From the NCBI GenBank assembly GCA_036308445.1, contig JAXJVS010000095.1, forward strand, positions 1-41,175: a stretch of DNA of 41,175 nucleotides, in the 5' to 3' direction. Within the stretch, counting starts at the first letter, position 1, and each line of letters begins with the position of its first letter. This DNA comes from MGBC113645 sp036308445. GTDB lineage: Bacteria; Bacillota_I; Bacilli_A; Erysipelotrichales; Coprobacillaceae. The notes beneath the pieces were generated by a model, which saw nothing but the letters and a program-made list of their open reading frames with translations, was not told where the DNA came from and did no database searches. A program made the translations under genes and the position numbers. Below are positions 8,553-16,437 of the stretch, one piece after another.

Positions 8553-8732
8553 GAGAGCAAGTGGCTGGTGTAAACTTGTATAAAGGGTTATATGAATGGG
8601 CTTGATGAGAAGCAAAATGAAAGCAAAAGTGAGTAGTGGAGACGTTATTTTCTTGCGTTAAAAGAAACAGACATGATGGTGTTTGTAGGTGGTTAAACGA
8701 ATAATCTTCGTCCTATGGACGAGGATTTTTTT
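8553..8732 (+). promoter_or_regulatory. T-box leader (tRNA-Trp sensing) of trpS
   Basis: Stem I begins with GAGAGCAAG...GGCTGGTGTAAACTTG, a typical T-box start. The specifier region GAATGGGC contains TGG (8597-8599), the Trp codon, matching the gene it controls. A GTGAGTAGTGGAGACG segment follows, and the T-box proper is AGGTGGTTAAACG (8687-8699) with the TGGT bulge for the tRNA 3' end. The terminator TCTTCGTCC/GGACGAGGA (8705-8725) ends in seven Ts. Uncharged tRNA-Trp would favour the antiterminator and raise trpS expression. The T-box core departs from the usual AGGGTGGNACCGCG, a simplification seen in some AT-rich Firmicutes. Confidence 0.85.
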
Positions 8733-8746
8733 ATAGGGAGGAAATT

Positions 8747-9826
8747 ATGAAACAAATTATTTTAACCGGAGATAGACCAACTGGTCGTCTTCATTTAGGA
8801 CATTATGTAGGTTCTCTAAGAAGAAGAGTAGAATTACAAAATAGTGGTGAATTTGATGAAATCTACATTATGATTGCAGATGCACAAGCATTAACAGATA
8901 ATGCAGATAATCCAGAAAAAGTAAGAAGAAATATTTTAGAAGTTGCATTAGATTATATGTCAGTAGGATTAGATCCTACAAAATCAACTATGTTTATTCA
9001 ATCTCAGATTCCTGCTTTATTTGAATTAACAGCATATTATATGAATCTAGTAACTGTATCAAGATTACAAAGAAACCCTACAATTAAATCAGAAATCAAA
9101 ATGAGAGGTTTTGAAACAAGTATTCCTGCAGGATTTTTAAATTATCCTATTTCTCAAGCTGCTGATATTACTGCTTTTGATGCAACTTGTGTACCAGTAG
9201 GTGAAGATCAATTACCAATGTTAGAACAAACAAAAGAAATTGTTCATAGCTTTAATAGAATTTATGGAGAAACATTAGTTAATCCTAAAATCTTATTACC
9301 TGATAATGATGTATGTTTAAGATTACCTGGTACTGATGGTAAAGCGAAAATGTCTAAATCTTTAGGTAACTGTATCTATCTTGCAGATAGTCCAGAAGAT
9401 ATTAAAAAGAAAGTTATGAGTATGTATACTGATCCAAACCATTTAAAAGTGAGTGATCCAGGAACTGTTGAAGGTAATACTGTATTTACTTATTTAGATG
9501 CATTTGCGACAGATGAACATTTTGAAAAATATTTACCTGAATATAAGAATTTAGATGAATTAAAAGCTCATTATCGTAGAGGTGGTTTAGGAGATGTAAA
9601 AATTAAACGTTTCTTAAATGCTGTATTAGAGGATATTTTAACACCAATTCGTGCTAGAAGAAAAGAATTAGAAGCTGATATTGAAGGTGTGATGAAAGTC
9701 CTAGAAGAAGGATGCATTAAAGCAAATATGAAAGCTAATGCGACTTTAAAACGTGCAAAAGATGCAATGAAGATCAACTACTTTGATGATAATGATAATA
9801 GTATTTTAGATTATTTTAAAGATTAA
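8747..9826 (+). CDS. trpS: Tryptophan--tRNA ligase (TrpRS)
   Basis: This class Ic aminoacyl-tRNA synthetase charges tRNA-Trp. It has the ATP-binding HIGH-type motif as HLGH (residues 16-19, within TGRLHLGHYVGSL), the KMSKS loop (KAKMSKSLGN near 200) and a conserved VPVGEDQ segment. At 359 residues it is slightly longer than the common 330-residue bacterial enzyme. ATG 8747 follows a GGGAGG site directly behind the T-box terminator, so it is controlled by tryptophan tRNA charging. Confidence 0.97.
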   Translation: MKQIILTGDRPTGRLHLGHYVGSLRRRVELQNSGEFDEIYIMIADAQALTDNADNPEKVRRNILEVALDYMSVGLDPTKSTMFIQSQIPALFELTAYYMNLVTVSRLQRNPTIKSEIKMRGFETSIPAGFLNYPISQAADITAFDATCVPVGEDQLPMLEQTKEIVHSFNRIYGETLVNPKILLPDNDVCLRLPGTDGKAKMSKSLGNCIYLADSPEDIKKKVMSMYTDPNHLKVSDPGTVEGNTVFTYLDAFATDEHFEKYLPEYKNLDELKAHYRRGGLGDVKIKRFLNAVLEDILTPIRARRKELEADIEGVMKVLEEGCIKANMKANATLKRAKDAMKINYFDDNDNSILDYFKD

Positions 9827-9830
9827 TAAA

Positions 9831-9884
9831 AAAACACATCCTATTCGAATGGTTCTTTAAAAAAGATATCGGGATGTGTTTTTA
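9831..9884. terminator. Possible bidirectional terminator, long loop
   Basis: AACACATCC (9833-9841) pairs with GGATGTGTT (9872-9880), flanked by A and T runs. The 30-base loop is long and lies inside the end of the minus-strand exporter gene, so efficiency is uncertain. Confidence 0.4.
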
Positions 9885-10311
9885 TTTGTTTATAAATTAA
9901 TATACAGGTTGATGAAACAAGGTTTGCTAGTGCAAGAGACATAGCTACACCAACAGTTTCAATAAATGACTGAATAAATAAATCATGCATACCTTGAACA
10001 GCATATAACATTGTCATATAAATTCCTCGTCCAGGTACTAGTGGGAAACAGCCGATAGTAATAAAAATAGTTACGGGGGCTTTAAAATATCTTGCCAGAT
10101 ATTCTGCTAGAAATGCTGCTATAAACATAGCTATAAAATTTTGAAAATAAGCATTATGACTAAAAGAAAAAGCTAAATAAACAATAGTTGCAACTAAACC
10201 ATTAATAGCTGCAAATAAGGCTAATTTCATATTATTATGGATTCTAAATATGAAAGCAAAACCAAGACAACCAATAAAAGAACCAATACATTGTAAGATA
10301 ATTTCTTTCAT
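9841..10311 (-). CDS. Threonine/serine exporter, ThrE C-terminal half (DUF3815 type)
   Basis: This small membrane protein of about 156 residues has four to five hydrophobic segments, with GCLGFAFIFRI near the start and the CFPLVPGRGIYMTM motif typical of the ThrE_2 half. In ThrE the two halves are fused; here, as in many Firmicutes, they are separate genes and presumably form one exporter for threonine/serine or dicarboxylates. The start at 10311 is chosen because the upstream frame Met overlaps the GGAGG that lies in the last two codons of the partner gene; only one base separates the partner's stop from this ATG, so translation is coupled. Confidence 0.85.
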   Translation of the reverse strand: MKEIILQCIGSFIGCLGFAFIFRIHNNMKLALFAAINGLVATIVYLAFSFSHNAYFQNFIAMFIAAFLAEYLARYFKAPVTIFITIGCFPLVPGRGIYMTMLYAVQGMHDLFIQSFIETVGVAMSLALANLVSSTCILIYKQIKTHPDIFFKEPFE

Positions 10312-10312
10312 A

Positions 10313-11059
10313 CTAACCTCCAATAATTAAAATAATACCTACTCCAATAGCAATACTAGCAGCTATCAATAAAGCTTCAGCTAGTCTTGCAACTCCAGAA
10401 GCATAATCTCCGCGGATAATATCTCTTAAACTATTCGTAATAGCCATACCTGGTGTTAATATCATTAAAGTTCCAATAATAGAATAATCAACATTTTCAA
10501 TAAAATGACATTTATAAGCTATCATAGAAATAGAAGCGAGTATCATACTACCAGCAATGGTTCTAAAGATAGAATTGACACATAAGTTTTCCATGACTAA
10601 TATTGCATAATACAAGATAAAACCACTTATAACTGCAATAATCATATCTTTGATACCACCACCAAAGAATAAAGTAAATGAAGGAGCAGATATGATATAA
10701 CCAATGAGTATCAAGTTATGATTTAATGGTTTCTCTAATACATTAAATATTTCTTCTTGTAGATTTTCTACTTGTACTTCTTTATCACTTATTCTTCTCA
10801 CTAAATCATTTAAATCATATATTTTACCAAGGTTTATTCTATTGAATATAGATCTCTTTGTAATACAATAAGGAGTTCCATCCTTTAAAGTACAGCTCAT
10901 TGTAAAATAAGCTGGTAAAGCAAAAACCTCTACATCATAATATCCTAAACCATTCATCATTCTTGTCAAAGATTCTTCTACACGATAGATTTCAGCACCA
11001 TATCTAAGGAGAAGAAAACCAATATAACTAATTTGATCTAATACTTCTTTTTCTTTCAT
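10313..11059 (-). CDS. Threonine/serine exporter, ThrE N-terminal half (DUF1212 type)
   Basis: The protein begins with a soluble region containing LLRYGAEIYRVEESL and a MSCTLKDG segment, as in the protease-like N-terminal part of ThrE. It then has about five hydrophobic helices, with the LTPGMAITNSLRDIIRGDYASG motif near the C-terminus. Numbered from ATG 11059 it has 248 residues. That start has a GGTGAT site; a longer frame from 11116 adds only an unlikely hydrophobic leader. It is the first gene of a two-gene operon with the other ThrE half and would form a heteromeric amino-acid exporter in the membrane. Confidence 0.85.
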   Translation of the reverse strand: MKEKEVLDQISYIGFLLLRYGAEIYRVEESLTRMMNGLGYYDVEVFALPAYFTMSCTLKDGTPYCITKRSIFNRINLGKIYDLNDLVRRISDKEVQVENLQEEIFNVLEKPLNHNLILIGYIISAPSFTLFFGGGIKDMIIAVISGFILYYAILVMENLCVNSIFRTIAGSMILASISMIAYKCHFIENVDYSIIGTLMILTPGMAITNSLRDIIRGDYASGVARLAEALLIAASIAIGVGIILIIGG

Positions 11060-11106
11060 AACATCACCATCAAAAATTATAAAATAATAATAAAAAGAGT
11101 ACAATA

Positions 11107-11132
11107 AAAAAAGCATTAAATGAATGCTTTTT
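11107..11132. terminator. Terminator, likely bidirectional
   Basis: The stem AAGCATT/AATGCTT around AAATG (11111-11128) is flanked by A and T runs. On the minus strand it ends the PfkB operon and its sigma-factor fossil before the exporter genes. Confidence 0.7.
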
Positions 11133-11308
11133 TAACTCTAGGTAATAACCTGAATTCAATTTGTTTACTAGTATCAATCAAATCATCAATATTTATAAAA
11201 TGTAAAACTCTTATTAACAATGATTTTGAAAGTTTGATTATCTTTATAAAGCTTAATAAAAATTTCCTGAAAACAATTTCTTGCATCATCACTGTTTCTT
11301 AGATTCAT
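11116..11308 (-). pseudogene. Decayed ECF sigma factor fragment
   Basis: Read on the minus strand from ATG 11308, the frame gives MNLRNSDDARNCFQEIFIKLY followed by KDNQTFK, which is close to the region-2 sequence of ECF-type sigma-70 factors (SDAEDCFQEVFLKLY). The frame stops at a TGA; after a shift it resumes as DDLIDTSKQIEFRLLPRVKKAF and ends at TAA 11116. The core of region 2 and nearly all of region 4 are missing. The ATG overlaps the stop of the PfkB gene (TGATG). It is too short to work and is best read as a relic. Confidence 0.6.
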
Positions 11309-12180
11309 CATACAGTTTGTTTTAATCTTGCACCTTTTTGACTAACAACTAAACTAGCAATACGATTTGCTTCTATCATACAATTATCTAAATCTATATT
11401 TTTATACATCATTGCAATCATTGTACCAATATGACTATCACCAGCACCAATTGTATCTACAACTTTAGTAGGAATAGAATCAAAGTAATGGTGATGACCA
11501 TCATAATAATAACAACCTTTATCACCTAATGTTACAATAATAATGTTATTTGTTTTTTTATATAAATAATGACTTGCTTCTTCAATTGTTTGTTTTTGAG
11601 TATATGATAATATTTCTTTATCATTTAAATGAAGAATAGGGGATAAAGAGAATATAGTGTTTATTCTATTTTTGTCTATATTATTAATTCTAGGAGAAGG
11701 AGCAAAGATAATTTTAAGATGAGGATTTTGTTTTAGGAATTCTATGATATATTTTCCACTATCTTCTTCCACTTCTAAACCACATATATAGACATATTCA
11801 TAATCATGAGAATTTAATTGTTGAAACCATTCTTGTTTAAAATAGTATTCTCCACCATGTTCACAAATAAAAGTACGTTCACCGCTTTTATCAACAAGAC
11901 AATAACAACAGCCATTATTAATATCAGTTTCTAAAAGAATAGGAATATTTTCTTCAATCAATACCTTTCTTACAAACTCACCATAAACTCCTTGACCAAC
12001 AGGTGAAAACAAATCAAAAGGAATATCAAAATACTTTAACATTGAAGATACATTAAAAGCACAGCCGCCAATATGAAAACTTTGAGAAATAATATTTTCA
12101 TCTTCACCAATACGAGGTATTTGATTAATATTAATAATAACATCACAGACACTAGAACCAATAACTAATACTTTCTTCAT
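11308..12180 (-). CDS. PfkB family carbohydrate kinase
   Basis: This ribokinase-fold enzyme phosphorylates a sugar or nucleoside. It has the N-terminal GG motif (IGGCAFNVS, near 37-45) and the C-terminal signature DTIGAGDSHIG (near 245-255) with the catalytic Asp and anion hole. 290 residues is typical. The substrate is not evident. It is the last gene of the DUF89-SRAP-PfkB operon: its ATG overlaps the SRAP stop as ATGA and its GGAG site sits inside the SRAP end. A damage-control phosphatase in the same operon would fit a role around sugar phosphates, which is inference. Confidence 0.9.
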   Translation of the reverse strand: MKKVLVIGSSVCDVIININQIPRIGEDENIISQSFHIGGCAFNVSSMLKYFDIPFDLFSPVGQGVYGEFVRKVLIEENIPILLETDINNGCCYCLVDKSGERTFICEHGGEYYFKQEWFQQLNSHDYEYVYICGLEVEEDSGKYIIEFLKQNPHLKIIFAPSPRINNIDKNRINTIFSLSPILHLNDKEILSYTQKQTIEEASHYLYKKTNNIIIVTLGDKGCYYYDGHHHYFDSIPTKVVDTIGAGDSHIGTMIAMMYKNIDLDNCMIEANRIASLVVSQKGARLKQTV

Positions 12181-12677
12181 AATTTCAACTCCATTTGTTC
12201 AATATTTCTACTCACTTCTAATTCTTCAGGAATACTATTTAATATCTCTTCACTATTATTATTGAATAACCATTGTATTGCTTGTTCCCTGTTTAAAATT
12301 AAAGGCATACGATGATGAATTCCTTGTACACTTTGATTAGGAAAGGTTGTAATGATTGTATGCTCATTTTTACCGTTATTCTTTCTTACAAGACCTGCCA
12401 TTAATAATGATTGACCATCAATAGAGCGAAAGATTATCTTATGTTTAGCTTGATCCCATTCAAAATAATTATCAGTTTTAATAATACAATGTTTTAAATC
12501 TTTAAATAATGAATATTGATTCATATTCTCACATCTTGCATTAAAAACAACATTACCCCTATTTTTAAATCCCCATAATGAATGAATACCTACAATGTTT
12601 TTATTATATTCAATATAAATATTAACTGTATCTCCAGGATAAATAATCTTATTATTTTCTTCATATCTACTACACAT
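12177..12677 (-). CDS. SRAP (SOS response-associated peptidase, YedK/HMCES) family, short form
   Basis: SRAP proteins bind abasic sites in single-stranded DNA and form a stable thiazolidine link through Cys2, shielding the lesion. Starting at ATG 12677 the protein begins Met-Cys, so Cys2 is present after Met removal. NARCEN supplies the conserved Asn-Ala-Arg and Glu, YFEWD matches the conserved YEW region, and HHRMP holds the active-site His. At 166 residues it is clearly shorter than the usual 200-230, mainly before NAR and in the middle. A longer upstream frame would bury Cys2 and is rejected; AAGGGGA in the last codons of the DUF89 gene is the ribosome binding site, one base between genes. 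Confidence 0.88.
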   Translation of the reverse strand: MCSRYEENNKIIYPGDTVNIYIEYNKNIVGIHSLWGFKNRGNVVFNARCENMNQYSLFKDLKHCIIKTDNYFEWDQAKHKIIFRSIDGQSLLMAGLVRKNNGKNEHTIITTFPNQSVQGIHHRMPLILNREQAIQWLFNNNSEEILNSIPEELEVSRNIEQMELKL

Positions 12678-12678
12678 T

Positions 12679-13527
12679 CTATTTCCCCTTATAACAAACC
12701 ATTGAACCTTGTTTAACACCAATATATTGACTTATAACATCACATTTTACCATTAATAAATAATATATATTTTTATCTTCATCACTTAAACTTTCATAGT
12801 TTGCTTGTCCTTTTGCGATAATCACATCAGCTTTTTCATATATATATCTAAATGCCTGACTCGTTTTATATAATACTGTACCTAAAGAGGAATCACCATT
12901 ATTAATAATATCAGCATACTTATCTATTCCTACTGTATAAGCATCCTCTTCAATATTATCATTAACAACAGGATAACCACGAGTACAAAAATAGATTCTT
13001 AACTGGGGACTGATTCTTTTGATTTCTTTGATTAATAATTTATCTAAGACGATTTCTCCACAATTATCTCCTAGATATAAGAGAATTTCTGCATTCTTAA
13101 TATCATCTAATAATTGTTGACTATGATCGATTTCTAAGCTATAAGAATCAATTTTATTGAAACATTCGAGTTTAGATTGTATGTCATTATGAAGTGGACT
13201 AAAATCAATAATATTACCAATAATTGCATATTGAATGGCTTTAATAAAAGAATGGTTTATATCTTGTTCAAATTCATTTTCTTTTCTTAAAAACAGCTGA
13301 TTATAATCATCTCTTATTTCTTTGTATGGATCATTATTATAAGTTTGTTCTTTTAATAGTTTAAAGGTATCACCTATGATTTCTGGATTTGTTTTATTAA
13401 AATCTAATTGACTTAAATAAAGAAATACTTTTTTATATAATTTTTCTTTATCATCAATATGACATATATTTGCAGTTTTTATAACTTGACTAACTAAACA
13501 AGGTAAACATTTTTCATTCATTTTCAT
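12679..13527 (-). CDS. DUF89/ARMT1-like metal-dependent damage-control phosphatase
   Basis: DUF89 proteins are metal-dependent phosphatases thought to remove harmful sugar or cofactor phosphates. The motifs are visible: an N-terminal CLPCLVSQ (Cys pair), LYLGDNCGEIVLDKLL with the Asp-Asn metal ligands, FCTRGYPVVND, and NGDSSLGT and IAKGQANYE toward the C-terminus. About 282 residues from the preferred start ATG 13527, which has a GGTGAT site; a longer frame from 13596 runs through the preceding terminator and is rejected. It is the first gene of a three-gene operon with SRAP and PfkB. The substrate is unknown; fructose-1-phosphate-type metabolites are a guess from the family and the PfkB partner. 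Confidence 0.88.
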   Translation of the reverse strand: MKMNEKCLPCLVSQVIKTANICHIDDKEKLYKKVFLYLSQLDFNKTNPEIIGDTFKLLKEQTYNNDPYKEIRDDYNQLFLRKENEFEQDINHSFIKAIQYAIIGNIIDFSPLHNDIQSKLECFNKIDSYSLEIDHSQQLLDDIKNAEILLYLGDNCGEIVLDKLLIKEIKRISPQLRIYFCTRGYPVVNDNIEEDAYTVGIDKYADIINNGDSSLGTVLYKTSQAFRYIYEKADVIIAKGQANYESLSDEDKNIYYLLMVKCDVISQYIGVKQGSMVCYKGK

Positions 13528-13550
13528 TAATATCACCACTCTCATTATAA

Positions 13551-13578
13551 CAAAAAAACAACTCATAGTAGAGTTGTT
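13551..13578 (-). terminator. Terminator after the HAD gene (minus strand)
   Basis: The stem AACAACTC/GAGTTGTT (eight base pairs) around six bases is followed by seven Ts on the minus strand. It separates the HAD gene from the DUF89 operon. Confidence 0.8.
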
Positions 13579-14201
13579 TATAATAATTCTTCCCAATTTG
13601 TAATATATGTATCCACCTGATCTTCTAATTTCTCACGAGAATGCTTATCATATATTCCTACAACTTTCATTCCCAATTTTTTTGCATGATGAACAGCTTC
13701 TAAATTGTCTTCAAAGACAATGATGTTTTGAGGATTTTCATTTAATTTATTAGAAATAATTTTATAAAAAGCAGGATCATTTTTTAGAATTCCTAAACCA
13801 TCACAAGTATAAATACCATCAAAGTAATGATCAATTTTTAATCTTTGAAAGCTCTGTGTAACGAGTTCTCTAGTTAATGATGTGGCAATATATAAATGAT
13901 AACCTTGCTTTTTAAAGGATTCTAAAACATCAATAATGCCATCTTTTAATTGAACATCATTAACATAATAATCATGTAAATCATTATAAAAAGCAGCCAT
14001 AATCTCCTGAATAGATTCAGTTAAATGATAGTGATTTTTTAAATAAGTAGCTGATTGAAGCGAGGTTAACGGAAATAAATCATTATTGATACTTCTTCCA
14101 GTATCAATACCTCTATCTCTTAAAAAACGTCTACCTAGATTATCCCAGGCTCCCATTGAATTAAGAATAGTTCCATCGACATCAAATAAAGCAATTTTCA
14201 T
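13578..14201 (-). CDS. HAD-superfamily phosphatase, beta-phosphoglucomutase-like
   Basis: This 207-residue HAD hydrolase has motif I DVDGTI (D7, D9), a helical cap (residues 15-85), motif II ATS (near 107-109), motif III with KNDPAF and motif IV FEDNLEA (near 159-165). The cap arrangement places it with phosphoglycolate phosphatase/beta-PGM-like enzymes, which act on small sugar phosphates; its substrate cannot be told. Unlike many relatives it has KNDPAF instead of KPxPDxY. It is transcribed alone, away from a second HAD gene at 14361, sharing the intergenic region. Confidence 0.88.
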   Translation of the reverse strand: MKIALFDVDGTILNSMGAWDNLGRRFLRDRGIDTGRSINNDLFPLTSLQSATYLKNHYHLTESIQEIMAAFYNDLHDYYVNDVQLKDGIIDVLESFKKQGYHLYIATSLTRELVTQSFQRLKIDHYFDGIYTCDGLGILKNDPAFYKIISNKLNENPQNIIVFEDNLEAVHHAKKLGMKVVGIYDKHSREKLEDQVDTYITNWEELL

Positions 14202-14311
14202 ATTAACACCTCACTTTGTAGTTTTACTACATATATAATTATAGCACAATTTGTTTTTTCTGAAAGTTTTATGCTAATTTTTGTTTTGATTTTCAGTATA
14301 TGAAAGCGATA

Positions 14312-14340
14312 TTGATAAATACTTTATTTTTGATTATAAT
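14312..14340 (+). promoter_or_regulatory. SigA promoter of HAD-MATE operon
   Basis: TTGATA (14312-14317) and TATAAT (14335-14340) have a 17-base spacer, ending about 20 bases before ATG 14361. Confidence 0.75.
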
Positions 14341-14360
14341 ACATATTGGAGTGTGAATTT

Positions 14361-15023
14361 ATGAAAGCTGTTGTTTTTGATATGGATGGTTTAATGTTTG
14401 ATAGTGAAAGAATTGTTCAATATTCATGGAATAAAGCAGGACAATTGTTAGTGAATAAAAATCTTGGTGAAGAAATCTATCATACATTAGGATTCAATAA
14501 GAAAAAAAGAAGAGAATACTTTAAAGAGTTACTAGGTGAGAAGTTTGATTTTGAAACTTTTCAGATTTTATCTTCTTATTATTATTATCAGTATATTAGA
14601 AAAAATGGTATTCCTATCAAAAAAGGATTATTAGAATTATTAGAATATTTAAAAGAACAGCATTTTAAGATCGCAATTGCGACATCTTCTAGTTTAAAAA
14701 ATACAATGAATCATTTAAATGAAGTAGGAATATTATCCTATTTTGATGTTATTGTAACTGGAGATTTAGTGAAGAAAGCTAAACCAGATCCAGAAATCTA
14801 TTTAACAGCTAGTCAAAAATTAGTTATAGAGCCTCAGGAATGTTATGCTTTAGAAGATTCATATCATGGTTTAAAAGCAGCATATTATGCAGGAATGAAA
14901 GCGATATTTGTGCCAGATTTATTGAAAGATGAGACTCCAGTTATAGATATAATTGAAACAAAATGTGAATCATTATTAGATGTTAAGGAATATATAAAGG
15001 TGAATTATGATAAAGATGTTTGA
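14361..15023 (+). CDS. HAD-superfamily phosphatase, beta-phosphoglucomutase-like
   Basis: This is a 220-residue HAD hydrolase numbered from ATG 14361, which has GGAGTG at the right distance. Motif I is DMDGLMFDSE (D8, D10), motif II ATSSS (near 106-110), motif III KAKPDPEIY and motif IV ALEDSYHG. The DGLMxDSE pattern is shared with the HAD gene at 23499, and the two proteins are clearly paralogous. Expected role is dephosphorylation or isomerisation of a sugar phosphate or removal of damaged metabolites. Its stop overlaps the start of the MATE transporter, so the two are translated together. Confidence 0.9.
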   Translation: MKAVVFDMDGLMFDSERIVQYSWNKAGQLLVNKNLGEEIYHTLGFNKKKRREYFKELLGEKFDFETFQILSSYYYYQYIRKNGIPIKKGLLELLEYLKEQHFKIAIATSSSLKNTMNHLNEVGILSYFDVIVTGDLVKKAKPDPEIYLTASQKLVIEPQECYALEDSYHGLKAAYYAGMKAIFVPDLLKDETPVIDIIETKCESLLDVKEYIKVNYDKDV

Positions 15024-16365
15024 TAAAAAAAGTTTAAAAAATATATTTACATTGGCTTGGCCAGCTGTTGTTCAGGAGGCTTTAAGTGTTGTAGTCACTT
15101 ATGTTGATACCGCTATGGTTGGTTCTTTGGGAGCAAATGCCAGTGCTGCTGTTGGATTAACTGGATCAGTAGGATGGCTAGTATCAAGTATTGCAATAGC
15201 ATTTGGAATAGGTATACTTGCTGTGTGCGCTCAATCAGTAGGGGCTAATGATTCAAATAAAGTTCAAAAAGCAGGACAGCAGGCATTATTTATGACATTG
15301 ATTGTAGGTAGTCTTTTAACTGTTATATGTATAGCTATTTCACCAGTTCTACCAACTTGGCTTGGTGGTGATATTAGTATTAGAAAAGAGGCATCAATGT
15401 ATTTCTTGATTGTTTCTATACCATTATTATTTAGAACAGCAGTACTTATATTATCTGCAGCGTTAAGAGGGGTAAGTGATATGAAAACCCCAATGATGAT
15501 TAATTTATATATGAATATTATTAATATTGTTTTAAACTTCTTGTTTATTTATCCTACAAGAAATATTTTAGGTATTACTGTTTATGGTGCTAATTTAGGT
15601 GTTCAAGGGGCAGCGCTTGCTACTGCGATATCTTATGCTGTAGGAGGACTCATTATGTTTAAACATTATTATCAGAATCCTACATTCAATTTCAAAACTA
15701 CTGGGTTTCACTTTGATTTACCTGTATTTAAAGAATGTTTAAATATTGGTATTCCAGTTGTTATGGAAAGAGGTGTAATTTGTTTGGGACACGTAACTTT
15801 TGCTTCTTTAATTGCTAAATTAGGAGTTGTAGACTTAGCAGCTCATACTATCGCTATTCAAGCAGAACAGGCATTTTATATTCCAGGTTATGGATTTCAA
15901 TCAGCAGCTTCTACATTGGTAGGAAATGCAGTTGGTGAAAAAAATGAGAAAAAAGTTAAACATATTACATATCTTATCTGTGGTTTAACTTTTACTTTGA
16001 TGCTTGCAGCAGGAGTGCTGTTATTTGTTTTTGCAGAAAATTTAATGGGAGTCTTTACTCCAGATGCTGAAGTTATTATGTTAGGAAGTATTGTTTTAAG
16101 AATTGTATCTGTATCAGAGCCTATCTATGGTGTATTAGTTATTCTTGAAGGAACATTTAATGGAATGGGAGATACTAGAGCTCCTTTTATTTACTCCCTT
16201 ACAACAATGTGGGGAATACGAATATTAGGATCATGGACAATGATTAATATTTTCCATTTTGGTTTAGAAGCAGTCTGGGTTATGATGGTTCTTGATAATG
16301 TATTGAGATGCTTATTATTAGCTCAAAGATTTTTAAGGGGTAAATGGAAATATCGTATTTCATAA
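15007..16365 (+). CDS. MATE family efflux transporter
   Basis: This is a 12-helix membrane antiporter of the multidrug and toxin extrusion family, 452 residues, the usual size. It has the internal duplication of MATE proteins: ITWPAVVQEAL-like start (LAWPAVVQEALSVV), AALRGVSDMKTPM at the end of the first half and GTFNGMGDTRAPF at the same place in the second half. It would use Na+ or H+ to expel organic cations. The start is ambiguous: ATG 15007 overlaps the HAD gene and follows AAAGGTG by four bases, ATG 15016 is three codons later. Confidence 0.92.
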   Translation: MIKMFDKKSLKNIFTLAWPAVVQEALSVVVTYVDTAMVGSLGANASAAVGLTGSVGWLVSSIAIAFGIGILAVCAQSVGANDSNKVQKAGQQALFMTLIVGSLLTVICIAISPVLPTWLGGDISIRKEASMYFLIVSIPLLFRTAVLILSAALRGVSDMKTPMMINLYMNIINIVLNFLFIYPTRNILGITVYGANLGVQGAALATAISYAVGGLIMFKHYYQNPTFNFKTTGFHFDLPVFKECLNIGIPVVMERGVICLGHVTFASLIAKLGVVDLAAHTIAIQAEQAFYIPGYGFQSAASTLVGNAVGEKNEKKVKHITYLICGLTFTLMLAAGVLLFVFAENLMGVFTPDAEVIMLGSIVLRIVSVSEPIYGVLVILEGTFNGMGDTRAPFIYSLTTMWGIRILGSWTMINIFHFGLEAVWVMMVLDNVLRCLLLAQRFLRGKWKYRIS

Positions 16366-16390
16366 TAAGAAAAAAATAAAGTCTTTATTG

Positions 16391-16420
16391 AACCAGTGGT
16401 ATAATATCACTGGTTTTTAT
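16391..16420 (+). terminator. Terminator after MATE gene
   Basis: The stem AACCAGTG/CACTGGTT with a nine-base loop is followed by a T run. Confidence 0.8.
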
Positions 16421-16437
16421 ATTGGGAGGAGTATATT

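Noticed and set aside
11120..11302. Plus-strand reading frame of 60 codons
   Set aside because: It is the antisense of the sigma-factor relic, with no ribosome binding site.
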